A stretch of 27,248 nucleotides of DNA from DASWNP01 sp035537095 (GTDB lineage: Bacteria > Acidobacteriota > Blastocatellia > Pyrinomonadales > Pyrinomonadaceae). The notes under the pieces were generated by a model that saw nothing but the letters and a program-made list of their open reading frames with translations, did no database searches and was not told the DNA's origin. This document shows, in pieces, positions 16,006-23,187 of the stretch (positions within the stretch are counted from its first letter, which is position 1; every line of letters starts with the position of its first letter). Location: assembly GCA_035537095.1 (NCBI GenBank), contig DATLMV010000285.1, positions 1-27,248 of the forward strand. The letters run 5' to 3'. The translations under genes and the position numbers were made by a program.

Positions 16006-16971
16006 TTACGCGCGCAGCAGGACTTTGAGCACGCCGACCGCCGACGCACGCTGCAACGCGCGCACGCCCTCCGCGAGCGGGTACTCTTCGCTGATGAGGC
16101 TTTCGACATCCACGGCATTCTGTTTGAGCAGTTCGAGCGCGGGAGCGAAACGCCCGCAGCGCGAGCCGACGATGCTGATTTCGTCAACGACGATGCGGGC
16201 GGCGTGCAGTTCGGTCGCGCCGTGAAAGGTTGACTTGAGGACGAGCACGCCGCGCGGGCGCAGCAGTTCGAGCGCGAGCGCGAAGCCGTTGCCCGCGCCC
16301 GACGCTTCGACCACCACGTCGAACTTCTCAAGCGCAGGCCCGCGCCGCAACTCGTCGAGACGGACGGTGCGGACGCCGCGACGCCGCGCGATGTCGAGCT
16401 TCGCCGCGTGCTTGCCGACGAGCGTCACGTCGGCGCGCGCGAGCACGCGGAGAGCCTGCGCGCAGAGCAGACCGAGTTTGCCGTCGCCGACGACCGCGAC
16501 CCTCATCGCTTCATTGATATTTGCACGTTCGACGATGCCGCACGCGGCGGCCAGCGGTTCGGTGAAGACGGCGCGCTCGTCCGCCACTTCGTCCGGCACG
16601 GGCAGCAGGTTGACGGCGGGCAACTGCAAATACTCGGCGTGTGCGCCGTCGCGCCCGACGATGCCGAGCACCGTCCGCGCCGGACAATGGCGCGCGTCGC
16701 CCGCCGCACACTCCGCGCACGCGCCGCACCCCGCGTTGATCTCCCCGACCACCCGCCGCCCGACCAACTCCGGCGCATCCTCCGCGCGCTCCACCACGCC
16801 GACGAACTCATGCCCGAGCGTTCCGTCGAACCCCGCGTAACCGCGCACGATCTCCAAGTCCGTGTTGCAAATCCCCGACAGCGTCACACGCACCAACGCC
16901 TCGCCCGCCGCGCGCGGCTCCGCCACCTCCGCCACCGTCAAACGCCGATTCTCATAACGCAGGGCTTTCAT
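16006..16971 (-). CDS. zinc-dependent MDR alcohol dehydrogenase-like protein
   Basis: The protein has 321 residues from the ATG at 16971. The open frame continues to 17052, but that part is translated heptad repeat and is rejected. It is a medium-chain dehydrogenase/reductase. Catalytic zinc ligands are C35 (SGICNTD) and H54-E55 (LGHEFVG). Structural zinc cysteines are C82, C85, C88 and C96. The Rossmann segment has VAVVGDGKLGLLCAQ, where GDGKLG replaces the common GxGxxG. At 321 residues it is slightly shorter than the usual 340-350. The substrate is unknown: polyol, sugar acid or alcohol are all possible. No Shine-Dalgarno sequence is visible; the region just upstream of the ATG is repeat H5. 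Confidence 0.92.
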   Translation of the reverse strand: MKALRYENRRLTVAEVAEPRAAGEALVRVTLSGICNTDLEIVRGYAGFDGTLGHEFVGVVERAEDAPELVGRRVVGEINAGCGACAECAAGDARHCPARTVLGIVGRDGAHAEYLQLPAVNLLPVPDEVADERAVFTEPLAAACGIVERANINEAMRVAVVGDGKLGLLCAQALRVLARADVTLVGKHAAKLDIARRRGVRTVRLDELRRGPALEKFDVVVEASGAGNGFALALELLRPRGVLVLKSTFHGATELHAARIVVDEISIVGSRCGRFAPALELLKQNAVDVESLISEEYPLAEGVRALQRASAVGVLKVLLRA

Positions 16972-16978
16972 AACGGAT

Positions 16979-17106
16979 AGTCCAAAGTCGAAAGTCACAA
17001 GTCCAAAGTCGTCGGACGAATAACTATCAAGTCTCACAAGTCGAACGTCCAAAGTCGGAGGACGAAGCGGTTGACTTTGGACTTTGGACTTGTGACTTTC
17101 AGACTT
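16979..17106. repeat. heptad inverted repeat H5 (AGTCCAA type)
   Basis: The left block is AGTCCAA, AGTCGAA, AGTCACA, AGTCCAA, AGTCGTC in 7-bp steps from 16979. A second, looser block runs through about 17030-17065. The right arm is TTGACTT, TGGACTT, TGGACTT, GTGACTT (about 17071-17098), complementary to the left block. It fills the space between the unknown anchored protein gene, whose stop lies a few nt away, and the start of the MDR dehydrogenase. Confidence 0.88.
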
Positions 17107-17109
17107 GCT

Positions 17110-17637
17110 TCAGAATCTTTTTGTGCGCGTGTAGACGTTGTCGGGCGTGAGTTCGACGGTCTGCTCGCGTCCGGCGACGTTGACGGGCAGACGCCAAGAG
17201 AGTTCGGGCGCGCCGTCGAGCGTCGTGTGCACCCACCACTTGCCGGAGGGCACTTCGATTGTCGCTTGCCCGCGCTCGTCGAGTTGGCCCGCGATGGGGG
17301 CGCGACCGCCCATGCGCCGCGTCATAAAATCTTCGAGACGCGAACCGCGCGGCGGCTCCGATAGAAACTCCCTCTGCGCGGCCTGCTGTGCCGCCGCCAT
17401 GTCTATCGGGAAGAGTTGAAAAGTCGTCTGACGAAAGGCGGCGTTGTTGCCCGTCGCGGCGCGGCGCAGGATGATTCGCAGGCGCGTCGGCGAAGTCCGC
17501 GCCGCCGGATTGAGCGGCGAGACGCCGTCGTCCGGCAGACGCTGGTGGATGTTCCAGCCCGCCCCGACGAGCGACAGAAGCAACGCCATCCGCAGCAACG
17601 CCGCGAGGAATGGATGATTGGAATCCGTCTCTTTCAC
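17110..17637 (-). CDS. hypothetical membrane-anchored protein
   Basis: The protein has 175 residues. One hydrophobic segment at about 11-28 (LAALLRMALLLSLVGAGW) looks like a signal anchor. The remainder would lie outside. It includes RLRIILRRA, an Ala/Gln-rich stretch (DMAAAQQAAQREFL), and a C-terminal part with beta-like content (GQATIEVPSGKWWVHTTLDG, then LSWRLPVNVAGREQTVEL). I do not recognise the family; a carboxypeptidase-regulatory-like or transthyretin-like beta fold is conceivable for the C-terminal half. The start is GTG at 17637 without a clear ribosome site. Heptad repeats flank it on both sides. Confidence 0.72.
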   Translation of the reverse strand: MKETDSNHPFLAALLRMALLLSLVGAGWNIHQRLPDDGVSPLNPAARTSPTRLRIILRRAATGNNAAFRQTTFQLFPIDMAAAQQAAQREFLSEPPRGSRLEDFMTRRMGGRAPIAGQLDERGQATIEVPSGKWWVHTTLDGAPELSWRLPVNVAGREQTVELTPDNVYTRTKRF

Positions 17638-17652
17638 AGGCCCAAAGGAAGC

Positions 17653-17775
17653 GAGCCGTGAGCAGTAGTCGAACAGTTTTCAGTTGACTTCAACTCTGCA
17701 CGCCCGCGCGAGACATCGCTTTTAAAAACTGCTCACCGCTCACTTTCTACTGCTCACGGCTCACCGCTCACTTTC
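17653..17775. repeat. heptad inverted repeat H6 (GTGAGCA type)
   Basis: The left arm GAGCCGTGAGCAGTAG (17653-17668) pairs perfectly with CTACTGCTCACGGCTC (17748-17763). The right side is a run of 7-mers such as CTGCTCA, CCGCTCA, CTTTCTA, CTGCTCA, CGGCTCA, CCGCTCA. The repeat ends exactly at the stop codon of the glutaredoxin gene (17776-17778). A second small palindrome (CAGTTGACTTCAACTCTG) lies inside. Confidence 0.88.
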
Positions 17776-18024
17776 TTACGCCATCAAGCCCTTTTCGCGG
17801 AGCGCGCCGGTGAGTTCGTGATCGTTTGGAACGGAGAGCACTTGGCCGTTGATGTCCACGGTCGGTTTGCGTTCCTTGCCGTCGTTCTGTTCGCGCACCC
17901 ACGCCGCCGCCTTCTCGTCCTGTTCGACGTTGATGTACTCGTAGGGCACGCCGACGCTGTCCAAAAACTTGAGCGCGCGCTGCGTATCGCCGCACCAGTC
18001 CGCGCCGTAAACTTTGATTGACAT
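17776..18024 (-). CDS. glutaredoxin-family protein with monothiol-type CGDT motif
   Basis: The protein has 82 residues, one thioredoxin-fold domain and no signal peptide. It starts MSIKVYGADWCGDTQRAL. The active-site Cys is C11, and the position of the second Cys in a CxxC motif is Thr14. YINVEQDEKAA and the cis-Pro segment KPTVDING follow, then an LSVPNDHEL helix start. The length is normal for short glutaredoxins or mycoredoxins. A single active-site Cys implies a monothiol mechanism or a mixed disulfide with a low-molecular-weight thiol. The ATG at 18024 has AGAGGAAAG directly upstream and GGGGG further up. It is divergent from purF. Confidence 0.9.
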   Translation of the reverse strand: MSIKVYGADWCGDTQRALKFLDSVGVPYEYINVEQDEKAAAWVREQNDGKERKPTVDINGQVLSVPNDHELTGALREKGLMA

Positions 18025-18068
18025 CTTTCCTCTTCCCCCTTGCCGTTTTGGTCTGGATTTCGCCGCCT

Positions 18069-18074
18069 ATCATA
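18069..18074 (-). promoter_or_regulatory. possible -10 element for the glutaredoxin gene
   Basis: On the minus strand TATGAT (18074 to 18069) lies about 45 bp before the ATG at 18024. I see no good -35 at the right distance, so this is weak. Confidence 0.28.
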
Positions 18075-18111
18075 CCACGCTCAAGCGATTTTACGGGACG
18101 GATAACCGAAA

Positions 18112-18215
18112 CGGCGAAAGGGTTAAAAGGTTAAAGGGGGAAAGGAAAAGGCAAACCGGCTGTCAGTCTTTCGCCATTTCGCCTTTCCCCGTTTACCCCT
18201 TTCCCCTTCTTTATC
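18112..18215. repeat. heptad inverted repeat H7 (AAAGGGG type)
   Basis: The left arm (18112-18152) is a run of units such as GAAAGGG, TTAAAAG, GTTAAAG, GGGGAAA, GGAAAAG. The right arm (18171-18215) is the complementary CTTTCCC, CGTTTAC, CCCTTTC run. It lies between the divergent glutaredoxin and purF starts, so unlike most of the set it is not at a gene 3' end. Confidence 0.8.
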
Positions 18216-18246
18216 CTGTTTCATTCCGCGTTGATGTCTGTGATGC

Positions 18247-18252
18247 TACAAT
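18247..18252 (+). promoter_or_regulatory. possible -10 element upstream of purF
   Basis: TACAAT lies 57 bp before the purF ATG, in the context GTGATGCTACAATG. The -35 region is weak, so this is only a candidate. Confidence 0.3.
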
Positions 18253-18309
18253 GAGCGCACAGGCGAGATTGATGATTCGGTTTGAGAGCGGCGGGGGACG
18301 CGGCGAAGG

Positions 18310-19734
18310 ATGGACGCAGGAGCGGACGGTTTTCACGACGAGTGCGGCGTGTTCGGAATTTTCGGACACGCGGAGGCGGCGCGCCTGACCTATCTCGGAC
18401 TCTACGCGCTGCAACATCGAGGGCAGGAGTCGTGCGGCATCGTCTCGTCCGACGGCGAGACATTGCGGAGCGAGCGCGCGATGGGTTTAGTCTCCGACGT
18501 GTTCGACGCCAAGCGTCTCGACCGCCTGCCCGGAGCCAGCGCCATCGGGCACACGCGCTATTCTACGTCGGGCGAAGTCTCCATCCGCGAAGCGCAGCCC
18601 TTCCTCGTCGCCTGCCAGCACGGGCAGGTCGCCGTCTGTCACAACGGCAACCTCCCCTTCGCCTCCGAAGAACGCAAGCGACTCGAACGCGCGGGCGCAA
18701 TCTTCTCCTCGACATCCGACACGGAAGTCGTCCTGCACGGCATCGCGCGCTCTCATGCCGCGTCGGTCGCCGCCGCCGTCCCCGAAGTCCTGCGCGAGAC
18801 GGAAGGCGCGTACTCCATGCTCTTTCTCACGCCCGACTCGCTCATCGCCGTCCGCGACCCGCGCGGCTTTCGCCCGCTCGCATTGGGCCGACTCGGCGAC
18901 GCTTGGGTCGTCGCCTCCGAGACCTGCGCCTTCGACCTGATTGACGCGCGCTACGAACGCGACATCGAACCCGGCGAGATGGTGACGATCACGCGCGACG
19001 GCGGCCTTGAGTCCTCCTTTCCGCTGCCCGCGCGCCAGCACTCTTTCTGCATCTTCGAGCACGTCTATTTCGCGCGCCCCGACTCGCTCATCTACGCGCG
19101 CTCGGTCAACGAATCGCGTCACAAGATGGGCAAGCAACTCGCCGTCGAACATCCGAGCGAGGCGGACATCGTCGTCCCCGTCCCCGACTCGGGCGTCGCG
19201 GCGGCCATCGGCTACGCCGCGCAGAGCGGCCTCAACTACCGTCAGGGACTCGTCCGCAACCACTACGTCGGGCGCACCTTCATCGAGCCCGAACAGTCAA
19301 TCCGCTCCTTCGGCGTCCGCATCAAACTCAACCCCGTGCGCGACCTGATACAGGGCCGCCGCGTCGCCCTGATAGACGATTCGATTGTGCGCGGCACGAC
19401 CTCGAAGAAGATCGTCCAGATGGTGCGCGAGGCGGGCGCGTCCGAAGTGCACATGAGAATCAGTTGCCCGCCGACGGTCAGCCCCTGCTATTACGGCGTG
19501 GACACGCCGAACAAGTCCGACCTCATCGCCGCGCAGATGTCCACCGAAGAGATACGCCTCTTCATCGGGGCCGACTCGCTCGGCTATCTCTCGCTCGAAG
19601 GCATGCTCGCCGCCACGGGCCTGCGGCCCGACGCCTCCTGCGTCGCCTGCTGGACGGGCCACTACCCGACCCGCATCACCCGCGCAGCCGAAACCATGTT
19701 CGCACGCGAACGCGAACCCGTCCCCTCTGATTGA
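18310..19734 (+). CDS. purF: amidophosphoribosyltransferase
   Basis: The 474-residue enzyme catalyses the first step of de novo purine synthesis: PRPP plus glutamine to phosphoribosylamine. An 11-residue propeptide precedes the N-terminal nucleophile C12 (HDECGVFG). The glutaminase domain follows (LQHRGQESCG, HTRYSTSG, CHNGNLP). The PRPP loop is VALIDDSIVRGTT at about 352-364. Cys247, Cys393, Cys444 and Cys447 sit where the Bacillus-type enzyme binds its [4Fe-4S] cluster (mature numbering about 236, 382 and a C-terminal CxxC), so this is the oxygen-sensitive, propeptide-processed class. The ATG at 18310 is preceded by purine-rich DNA. It heads the plus-strand run containing purM and purN and is probably subject to purine feedback, which is a family property. 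Confidence 0.97.
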   Translation: MDAGADGFHDECGVFGIFGHAEAARLTYLGLYALQHRGQESCGIVSSDGETLRSERAMGLVSDVFDAKRLDRLPGASAIGHTRYSTSGEVSIREAQPFLVACQHGQVAVCHNGNLPFASEERKRLERAGAIFSSTSDTEVVLHGIARSHAASVAAAVPEVLRETEGAYSMLFLTPDSLIAVRDPRGFRPLALGRLGDAWVVASETCAFDLIDARYERDIEPGEMVTITRDGGLESSFPLPARQHSFCIFEHVYFARPDSLIYARSVNESRHKMGKQLAVEHPSEADIVVPVPDSGVAAAIGYAAQSGLNYRQGLVRNHYVGRTFIEPEQSIRSFGVRIKLNPVRDLIQGRRVALIDDSIVRGTTSKKIVQMVREAGASEVHMRISCPPTVSPCYYGVDTPNKSDLIAAQMSTEEIRLFIGADSLGYLSLEGMLAATGLRPDASCVACWTGHYPTRITRAAETMFAREREPVPSD

Positions 19735-19787
19735 CGATTTAAATGGATGCTCTTTCTAAATCAACGCCAGTCCAAAGAGGATTGCTT

Positions 19788-20024
19788 ATGAAGAAGAAAA
19801 CAGCCGTCAAAAAGCATACGGTCAGCGCGCATGTGCAGATACTTGATCTGACAAAGGCGGGCAGTTCAATAGATTTTGAGATTTATGCAAACAAAGAAAA
19901 AATCGGAACGATTGTCATCGGTCGCGGCTCGCTGACGTGGCGCGGCGGGAGAAGGCAACGCGAGAAAAGAGTCTCGTGGTCTGAGTTCGCCGCAATGATG
20001 GATAAGCATGCTTATGGTGAATGA
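19788..20024 (+). CDS. small hypothetical protein
   Basis: The protein has 78 residues from the ATG at 19788, which has AGAGGA 7 nt upstream. An in-frame ATG at 19743 lacks a ribosome site. The N-terminus is Lys-rich (MKKKTAVKKHTV). A compact fold follows: SAHVQILDLTKAGSSIDFEI, then GTIVIGRGSLTWRGG, ending VSWSEFAAMMDKHAYGE. I believe small proteins with a GSLTW...SWxxFAxMM pattern are widespread but unnamed. Its codons are noticeably more A/T-rich than purF before it or the gene after it, which may indicate transfer. The function is unknown. Confidence 0.78.
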   Translation: MKKKTAVKKHTVSAHVQILDLTKAGSSIDFEIYANKEKIGTIVIGRGSLTWRGGRRQREKRVSWSEFAAMMDKHAYGE

Positions 20025-20073
20025 GTATCTACGGGCTGCAAAATGTCTTTGAAGGTCGGAGGGTTAAAAATAG

Positions 20074-21153
20074 GTGGCGCAAACTAGACGTGGGTGTGGA
20101 TGCTTGGTCGCGGCGTTGGCGGTGTTGCTGGTCGTGGCGGGGCTGGTTGGTTGGAAGGTGTTCTGGCCGTGGTGGCAGGAGCGGCAGAGGTTTGCGCCGC
20201 CTCCGGCGTCGGGCGGGGAGTTGCGCGTGCACGTGCTCGACGTGGGGCAGGCCGATTCGATCCTGATTATCTCGCCGGAGGGCAAGACCGCGCTCGTTGA
20301 CGCGGGCAATCCGGGCGGCGGCAAGAAGGTGCTCGACGCGATGAACCGTCTCGGCGTCAAACAGATTGATCTGCTCATCGCCACCCACGCGCACGCCGAC
20401 CACATCGGCGGCGCAGACGAAGTTATCAACCGGACGACGGTCGCCGCCGTGCTCGACAGCAAAGTGCCGAACACGACGAAGAACTATCAGGACTTCCTCG
20501 CGGCGATTGAAGCGAAGGGCGTCAAGTATATCGGCGCGGAGCCGGAGCAGACGTTCGACCTCGGCGGCGGCGCGCGCATCTTCGTGCTCGCGCCGATTCA
20601 GCCCTATTTCACGAAAGACCAGTTGCGCTCCGGCGGCAACGAACCGAACGCCAACTCGGTCGTCGCGCGTCTCGACTACGGCGACTTCTCCATGCTGCTC
20701 ACGGGCGACGCCGAAGCGCAGACCGAAGAACGCATGATGTCGAAGGGCGCGGACATCCAGACGCGCATTCTCAAGGTCGGGCATCACGGGTCGAAGTATG
20801 CATCGTCGGAAGAGTTTCTCAAGCGCGGCAAGTTCGAGGCGGCGATCATCTCGAACGGCGCGGACAACCGCTACGGCCATCCGAGTCAGGAAGTGCTCGA
20901 CCGCTTGAAGGCGCTCGGCATCAAAATCTATCGCACCGACCTGCAAGGCGAAATCAGCATCACGTCGAAGGGGCAGGGCTACCAGATCAAGACCGGGCGC
21001 GAAGCCAAAGAAGACCTCTGGGCCGGACGCAAAGCGCAAAAGGACGACTCCTCGCGCACAGGCTTCGTCGCTTACGGAGACTTCGGCCCCGCCCCCAAAC
21101 CCAAAGAGAACCAGAATCAGAACGCCAACCGCAAAGCGGCGGGCAGCAGATAA
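20074..21153 (+). CDS. ComEC/Rec2-like metallo-beta-lactamase-fold hydrolase, membrane-anchored
   Basis: The protein has 359 residues from a GTG at 20074, with GGAGG about 11 nt upstream. A membrane helix lies at about 10-30, so the catalytic part is probably extracytoplasmic. The domain opens with VHVLDVGQADSILI, the hallmark of the ComEC C-terminal hydrolase. The metal site is THAHADH (H105, H107, D109, H110), later LLTGDAE, VGHHGSKYASS and YGHPS. A charged, Asn/Gln-rich tail of about 30 residues ends the chain. Relatives are extracellular nucleases or phosphodiesterases; unlike full ComEC it lacks the channel domain. A DUF3006 gene follows, a pairing I recall from other genomes. Repeat H8 begins right after the stop. 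Confidence 0.93.
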   Translation: MAQTRRGCGCLVAALAVLLVVAGLVGWKVFWPWWQERQRFAPPPASGGELRVHVLDVGQADSILIISPEGKTALVDAGNPGGGKKVLDAMNRLGVKQIDLLIATHAHADHIGGADEVINRTTVAAVLDSKVPNTTKNYQDFLAAIEAKGVKYIGAEPEQTFDLGGGARIFVLAPIQPYFTKDQLRSGGNEPNANSVVARLDYGDFSMLLTGDAEAQTEERMMSKGADIQTRILKVGHHGSKYASSEEFLKRGKFEAAIISNGADNRYGHPSQEVLDRLKALGIKIYRTDLQGEISITSKGQGYQIKTGREAKEDLWAGRKAQKDDSSRTGFVAYGDFGPAPKPKENQNQNANRKAAGSR

Positions 21154-21155
21154 CT

Positions 21156-21238
21156 AGTGAATCGTGAATCGTAAATCGTGAAGAGAAAGCGTGCCGAATG
21201 TTGTTATCTATTCACGATTGACGATTGACGATTTACTC
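21156..21238. repeat. heptad inverted repeat H8 (GTGAATC type, same family as H1)
   Basis: The left arm has GTGAATC, GTGAATC, GTAAATC, GTGAAGA in 7-bp steps. The right arm, ATTCACGATTGACGATTGAC and on, is complementary. Both H1 and H8 contain TTATCTATT at the spacer/right-arm junction and end in ATTTACTC. It begins 2 nt after the stop of the metallo-beta-lactamase gene. Confidence 0.88.
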
Positions 21239-21251
21239 TCCGGTGAGGTGA

Positions 21252-21542
21252 ATGATGGCGGACGAAGCGGGAAAGACGGGAGCGTCGAAAAAGTTGCGGG
21301 CGGTGATTGACCGCATCGAGGACAACGATTTGGCCGTGCTGCAAGTGGGCGACGACGGCAAGACTTCGCTCGACGTGCCGCTGTCGCTACTGCCCGACGG
21401 CGCGAGCGACGGCGACCACCTGCAAATCACCATCGCGCTCGACAAGGACTCGCGCCGCGCAGCGACCGAACGCGTCAGCGCGCTTCAGGAGCGTCTCGCC
21501 AAACGCGGCGGCAGCGAAGGCAAGAAGGATTTCAAACTTTAG
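21252..21542 (+). CDS. DUF3006 domain protein
   Basis: The protein has 96 residues (95 if the second Met is used; GAGG lies 4 nt from the first ATG and 7 from the second). The core is LRAVIDRIEDNDLAVLQVG followed by LDVPLSLLPDGASDGDHL, which fits DUF3006 (short proteins reading AVIDRIE...AVL...VPxxLLPxGAxEGD). A charged helical tail follows. DUF3006 genes often sit beside ComEC-like hydrolase genes, as here, but no biochemical role is known to me. It is cytoplasmic by sequence. Confidence 0.85.
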   Translation: MMADEAGKTGASKKLRAVIDRIEDNDLAVLQVGDDGKTSLDVPLSLLPDGASDGDHLQITIALDKDSRRAATERVSALQERLAKRGGSEGKKDFKL

Positions 21543-21590
21543 AAATCGCGCGTGAGAGGGCGTGAGCGGATGTCGCATCGAAGGCGAATC

Positions 21591-21917
21591 ATGTATATCG
21601 AACATAAGGGCGGCGCGGTTGCCGGTGCGGCTCGAATCGGGAGGGTCACTTTCTCTAAGTCCGGCAAGTCTTTGTATTACGGCGGCAGAAGATTCGAGAC
21701 GCTGGCGGGTGCGGGATTCAAGGCCAACTACTCCGACGCCGAGACGGGAGAACATTTCTGGATTTCCGGTTGTAAGAAAGACGGCACGGACGCGCTCTAT
21801 TCGACGACGGTCGAGATTGACGAAGATATCAGGGAAGAGTACTGGACGGAAATTCGTCATAAGCCGGAAGCAAAACGGGTCAAATCTTTCAGGTCTTCGG
21901 GCAAGTACGGAAGCTGA
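21591..21917 (+). CDS. small conserved hypothetical protein
   Basis: The protein has 108 residues from the ATG at 21591, with GAAGG 7 nt upstream. The frame is open from 21552 but the extra 13 residues are Arg-rich and lack a ribosome site. The pattern MYIEHKGG, ARIGRVTFSKSGKSLYYGG, GFKANYSDAETGEHFWISG, VEIDEDIREEYWTEIR belongs to a widespread family of about 100 residues that I recognise but cannot assign a function. It has no signal or membrane segment. Codon use is more A/T-rich than in purM. It ends 32 bp before purM and may be cotranscribed. Confidence 0.85.
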   Translation: MYIEHKGGAVAGAARIGRVTFSKSGKSLYYGGRRFETLAGAGFKANYSDAETGEHFWISGCKKDGTDALYSTTVEIDEDIREEYWTEIRHKPEAKRVKSFRSSGKYGS

Positions 21918-21949
21918 AAAGCAGTCCCCCGAATTTCTCCGAATGCTTT

Positions 21950-22984
21950 ATGAACAAACCTATTACTTATTCCGACGCGGGCGTCTCGATTGACGCGGCG
22001 AACCGCGCGGTTGAGCGCATCCGGGAGACGGCGCGCGCGACGTTCAACGCGCGGACGCTCTCCGAGATCGGCAGCTTCGGCGGCATGTTCGACGCCGCGT
22101 TTCCGGAGATGCGCGCGCCCGTGCTCGTCGCTTCGGCGGACGGCGTCGGGACGAAACTCAAGATCGCTTTTCTCACCGACCGTCACGACACGGTCGGGCG
22201 CGACCTCGTCAATCATTGCGTCAACGATATTCTCGTGCAGGGCGCGCGCCCGCTCTTTTTTCTCGACTACGTGGCGACCGGAAGGCTTGCGCCCGAGACG
22301 GTGGCGAGCGTCGTCGAGGGGATGGCGCGCGGTTGCCGCGAGAACGGCTGCGTGCTCTTGGGCGGCGAGACGGCGGAGATGCCCGGTTTCTACGCCGAGG
22401 GCGAATACGATGTCGCGGGCTTCATCGTCGGCATCGTTGACAGGGAGAAGGTCATAGACGGGCGAGGCATCGCGGCGGGCGACGTGTTGCTCGCGCTGCC
22501 CTCCGTCGGGCTGCACACGAACGGCTACTCACTCGCGCGCAAACTCTTCTTCGAAGTCGCCGGTCACACTCACGACACGCGTCTCGAACGTCTGGGAATG
22601 ACGGTCGGCGAAGCCCTGCTGCAACCGCACAAGAGTTACCTCGGCGCGCTCGAAGGCTTGCTCGACGGCGGCGCGGTCAAGGGACTCGTCCACATCACGG
22701 GCGGCGGGCTTTTGGAGAACATCCCGCGCATCCTGCCGGAAGGCGTGAGCGTTCACGTACGGCGCGGCTCTTGGCCCGTGCTCGACGTGTTCAAGCTGAT
22801 GCAGGAAGCGGGCAACGTCGCCGAAGCCGAGATGTTTCGCACCTTCAACATGGGCGTCGGGATGGTTGTCGTCTGCGCGCCCGAAGACGTTCCGGCAATC
22901 ACAACTCACCTCGCCGCCCGCGCCGGGACGGTTTACGAAATCGGCAGCGTGACGACCGGCGCACGCGAAGTCGTCCTCATTTGA
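21950..22984 (+). CDS. purM: phosphoribosylformylglycinamidine cyclo-ligase (AIR synthetase)
   Basis: The 344-residue enzyme catalyses ATP-dependent closure of the imidazole ring, FGAM to AIR, the fifth step of purine synthesis. Hallmarks in order are ITYSDAGVSIDAANRAV at the N-terminus, LVASADGVGTKLKIA, HCVNDILVQGARPLFFLDY, the Gly-rich VLLGGETAEMPGFY, LPSVGLHTNGYSLAR, VKGLVHITGGGLLENIPR, and FNMGVGMVVV near the C-terminus. The length is normal. No ribosome site is visible before the ATG at 21950. It lies between a small hypothetical and the metallophosphoesterase gene, within the purF...purM...purN strand run. Confidence 0.97.
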   Translation: MNKPITYSDAGVSIDAANRAVERIRETARATFNARTLSEIGSFGGMFDAAFPEMRAPVLVASADGVGTKLKIAFLTDRHDTVGRDLVNHCVNDILVQGARPLFFLDYVATGRLAPETVASVVEGMARGCRENGCVLLGGETAEMPGFYAEGEYDVAGFIVGIVDREKVIDGRGIAAGDVLLALPSVGLHTNGYSLARKLFFEVAGHTHDTRLERLGMTVGEALLQPHKSYLGALEGLLDGGAVKGLVHITGGGLLENIPRILPEGVSVHVRRGSWPVLDVFKLMQEAGNVAEAEMFRTFNMGVGMVVVCAPEDVPAITTHLAARAGTVYEIGSVTTGAREVVLI

Positions 22985-23040
22985 GAAACGGATTCGGCGC
23001 GGACTGCATATAGCAGTTGAGACGCGCCGCACCGCCGCCG

Positions 23041-23066
23041 GACGCAAGCGACGGACGCAAGCGAAC
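23041..23066 (+). repeat. 13-bp direct repeat
   Basis: GACGCAAGCGACG (23041-23053) is followed directly by GACGCAAGCGAAC (23054-23066), two differences. It lies in the 200-bp space between purM and the metallophosphoesterase gene, which otherwise shows nothing recognisable. Confidence 0.5.
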
Positions 23067-23187
23067 GAGTCCTCTCGCTCCGGCGTTGCTTCGAGTTCTT
23101 TCCGCGTTTGTCTCTAACGCCTGCAAAAGCCTTCAAGCGGTCGTCTGCCGAAATCCCCGTCACGAAATGAAAGGAGACGTGAGTCAA

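Noticed and set aside
20021..20266. ORF whose ATG overlaps the stop of the 78-residue hypothetical
   Set aside because: The ATGA overlap is tempting, but it runs out of frame through the metallo-beta-lactamase gene and its product is Trp/Arg/Gly-rich and unlike a protein.
10307..21238. Heptad tracts as CRISPR arrays
   Set aside because: Units are 7 bp without spacers and are paired into palindromes; there are no cas genes.
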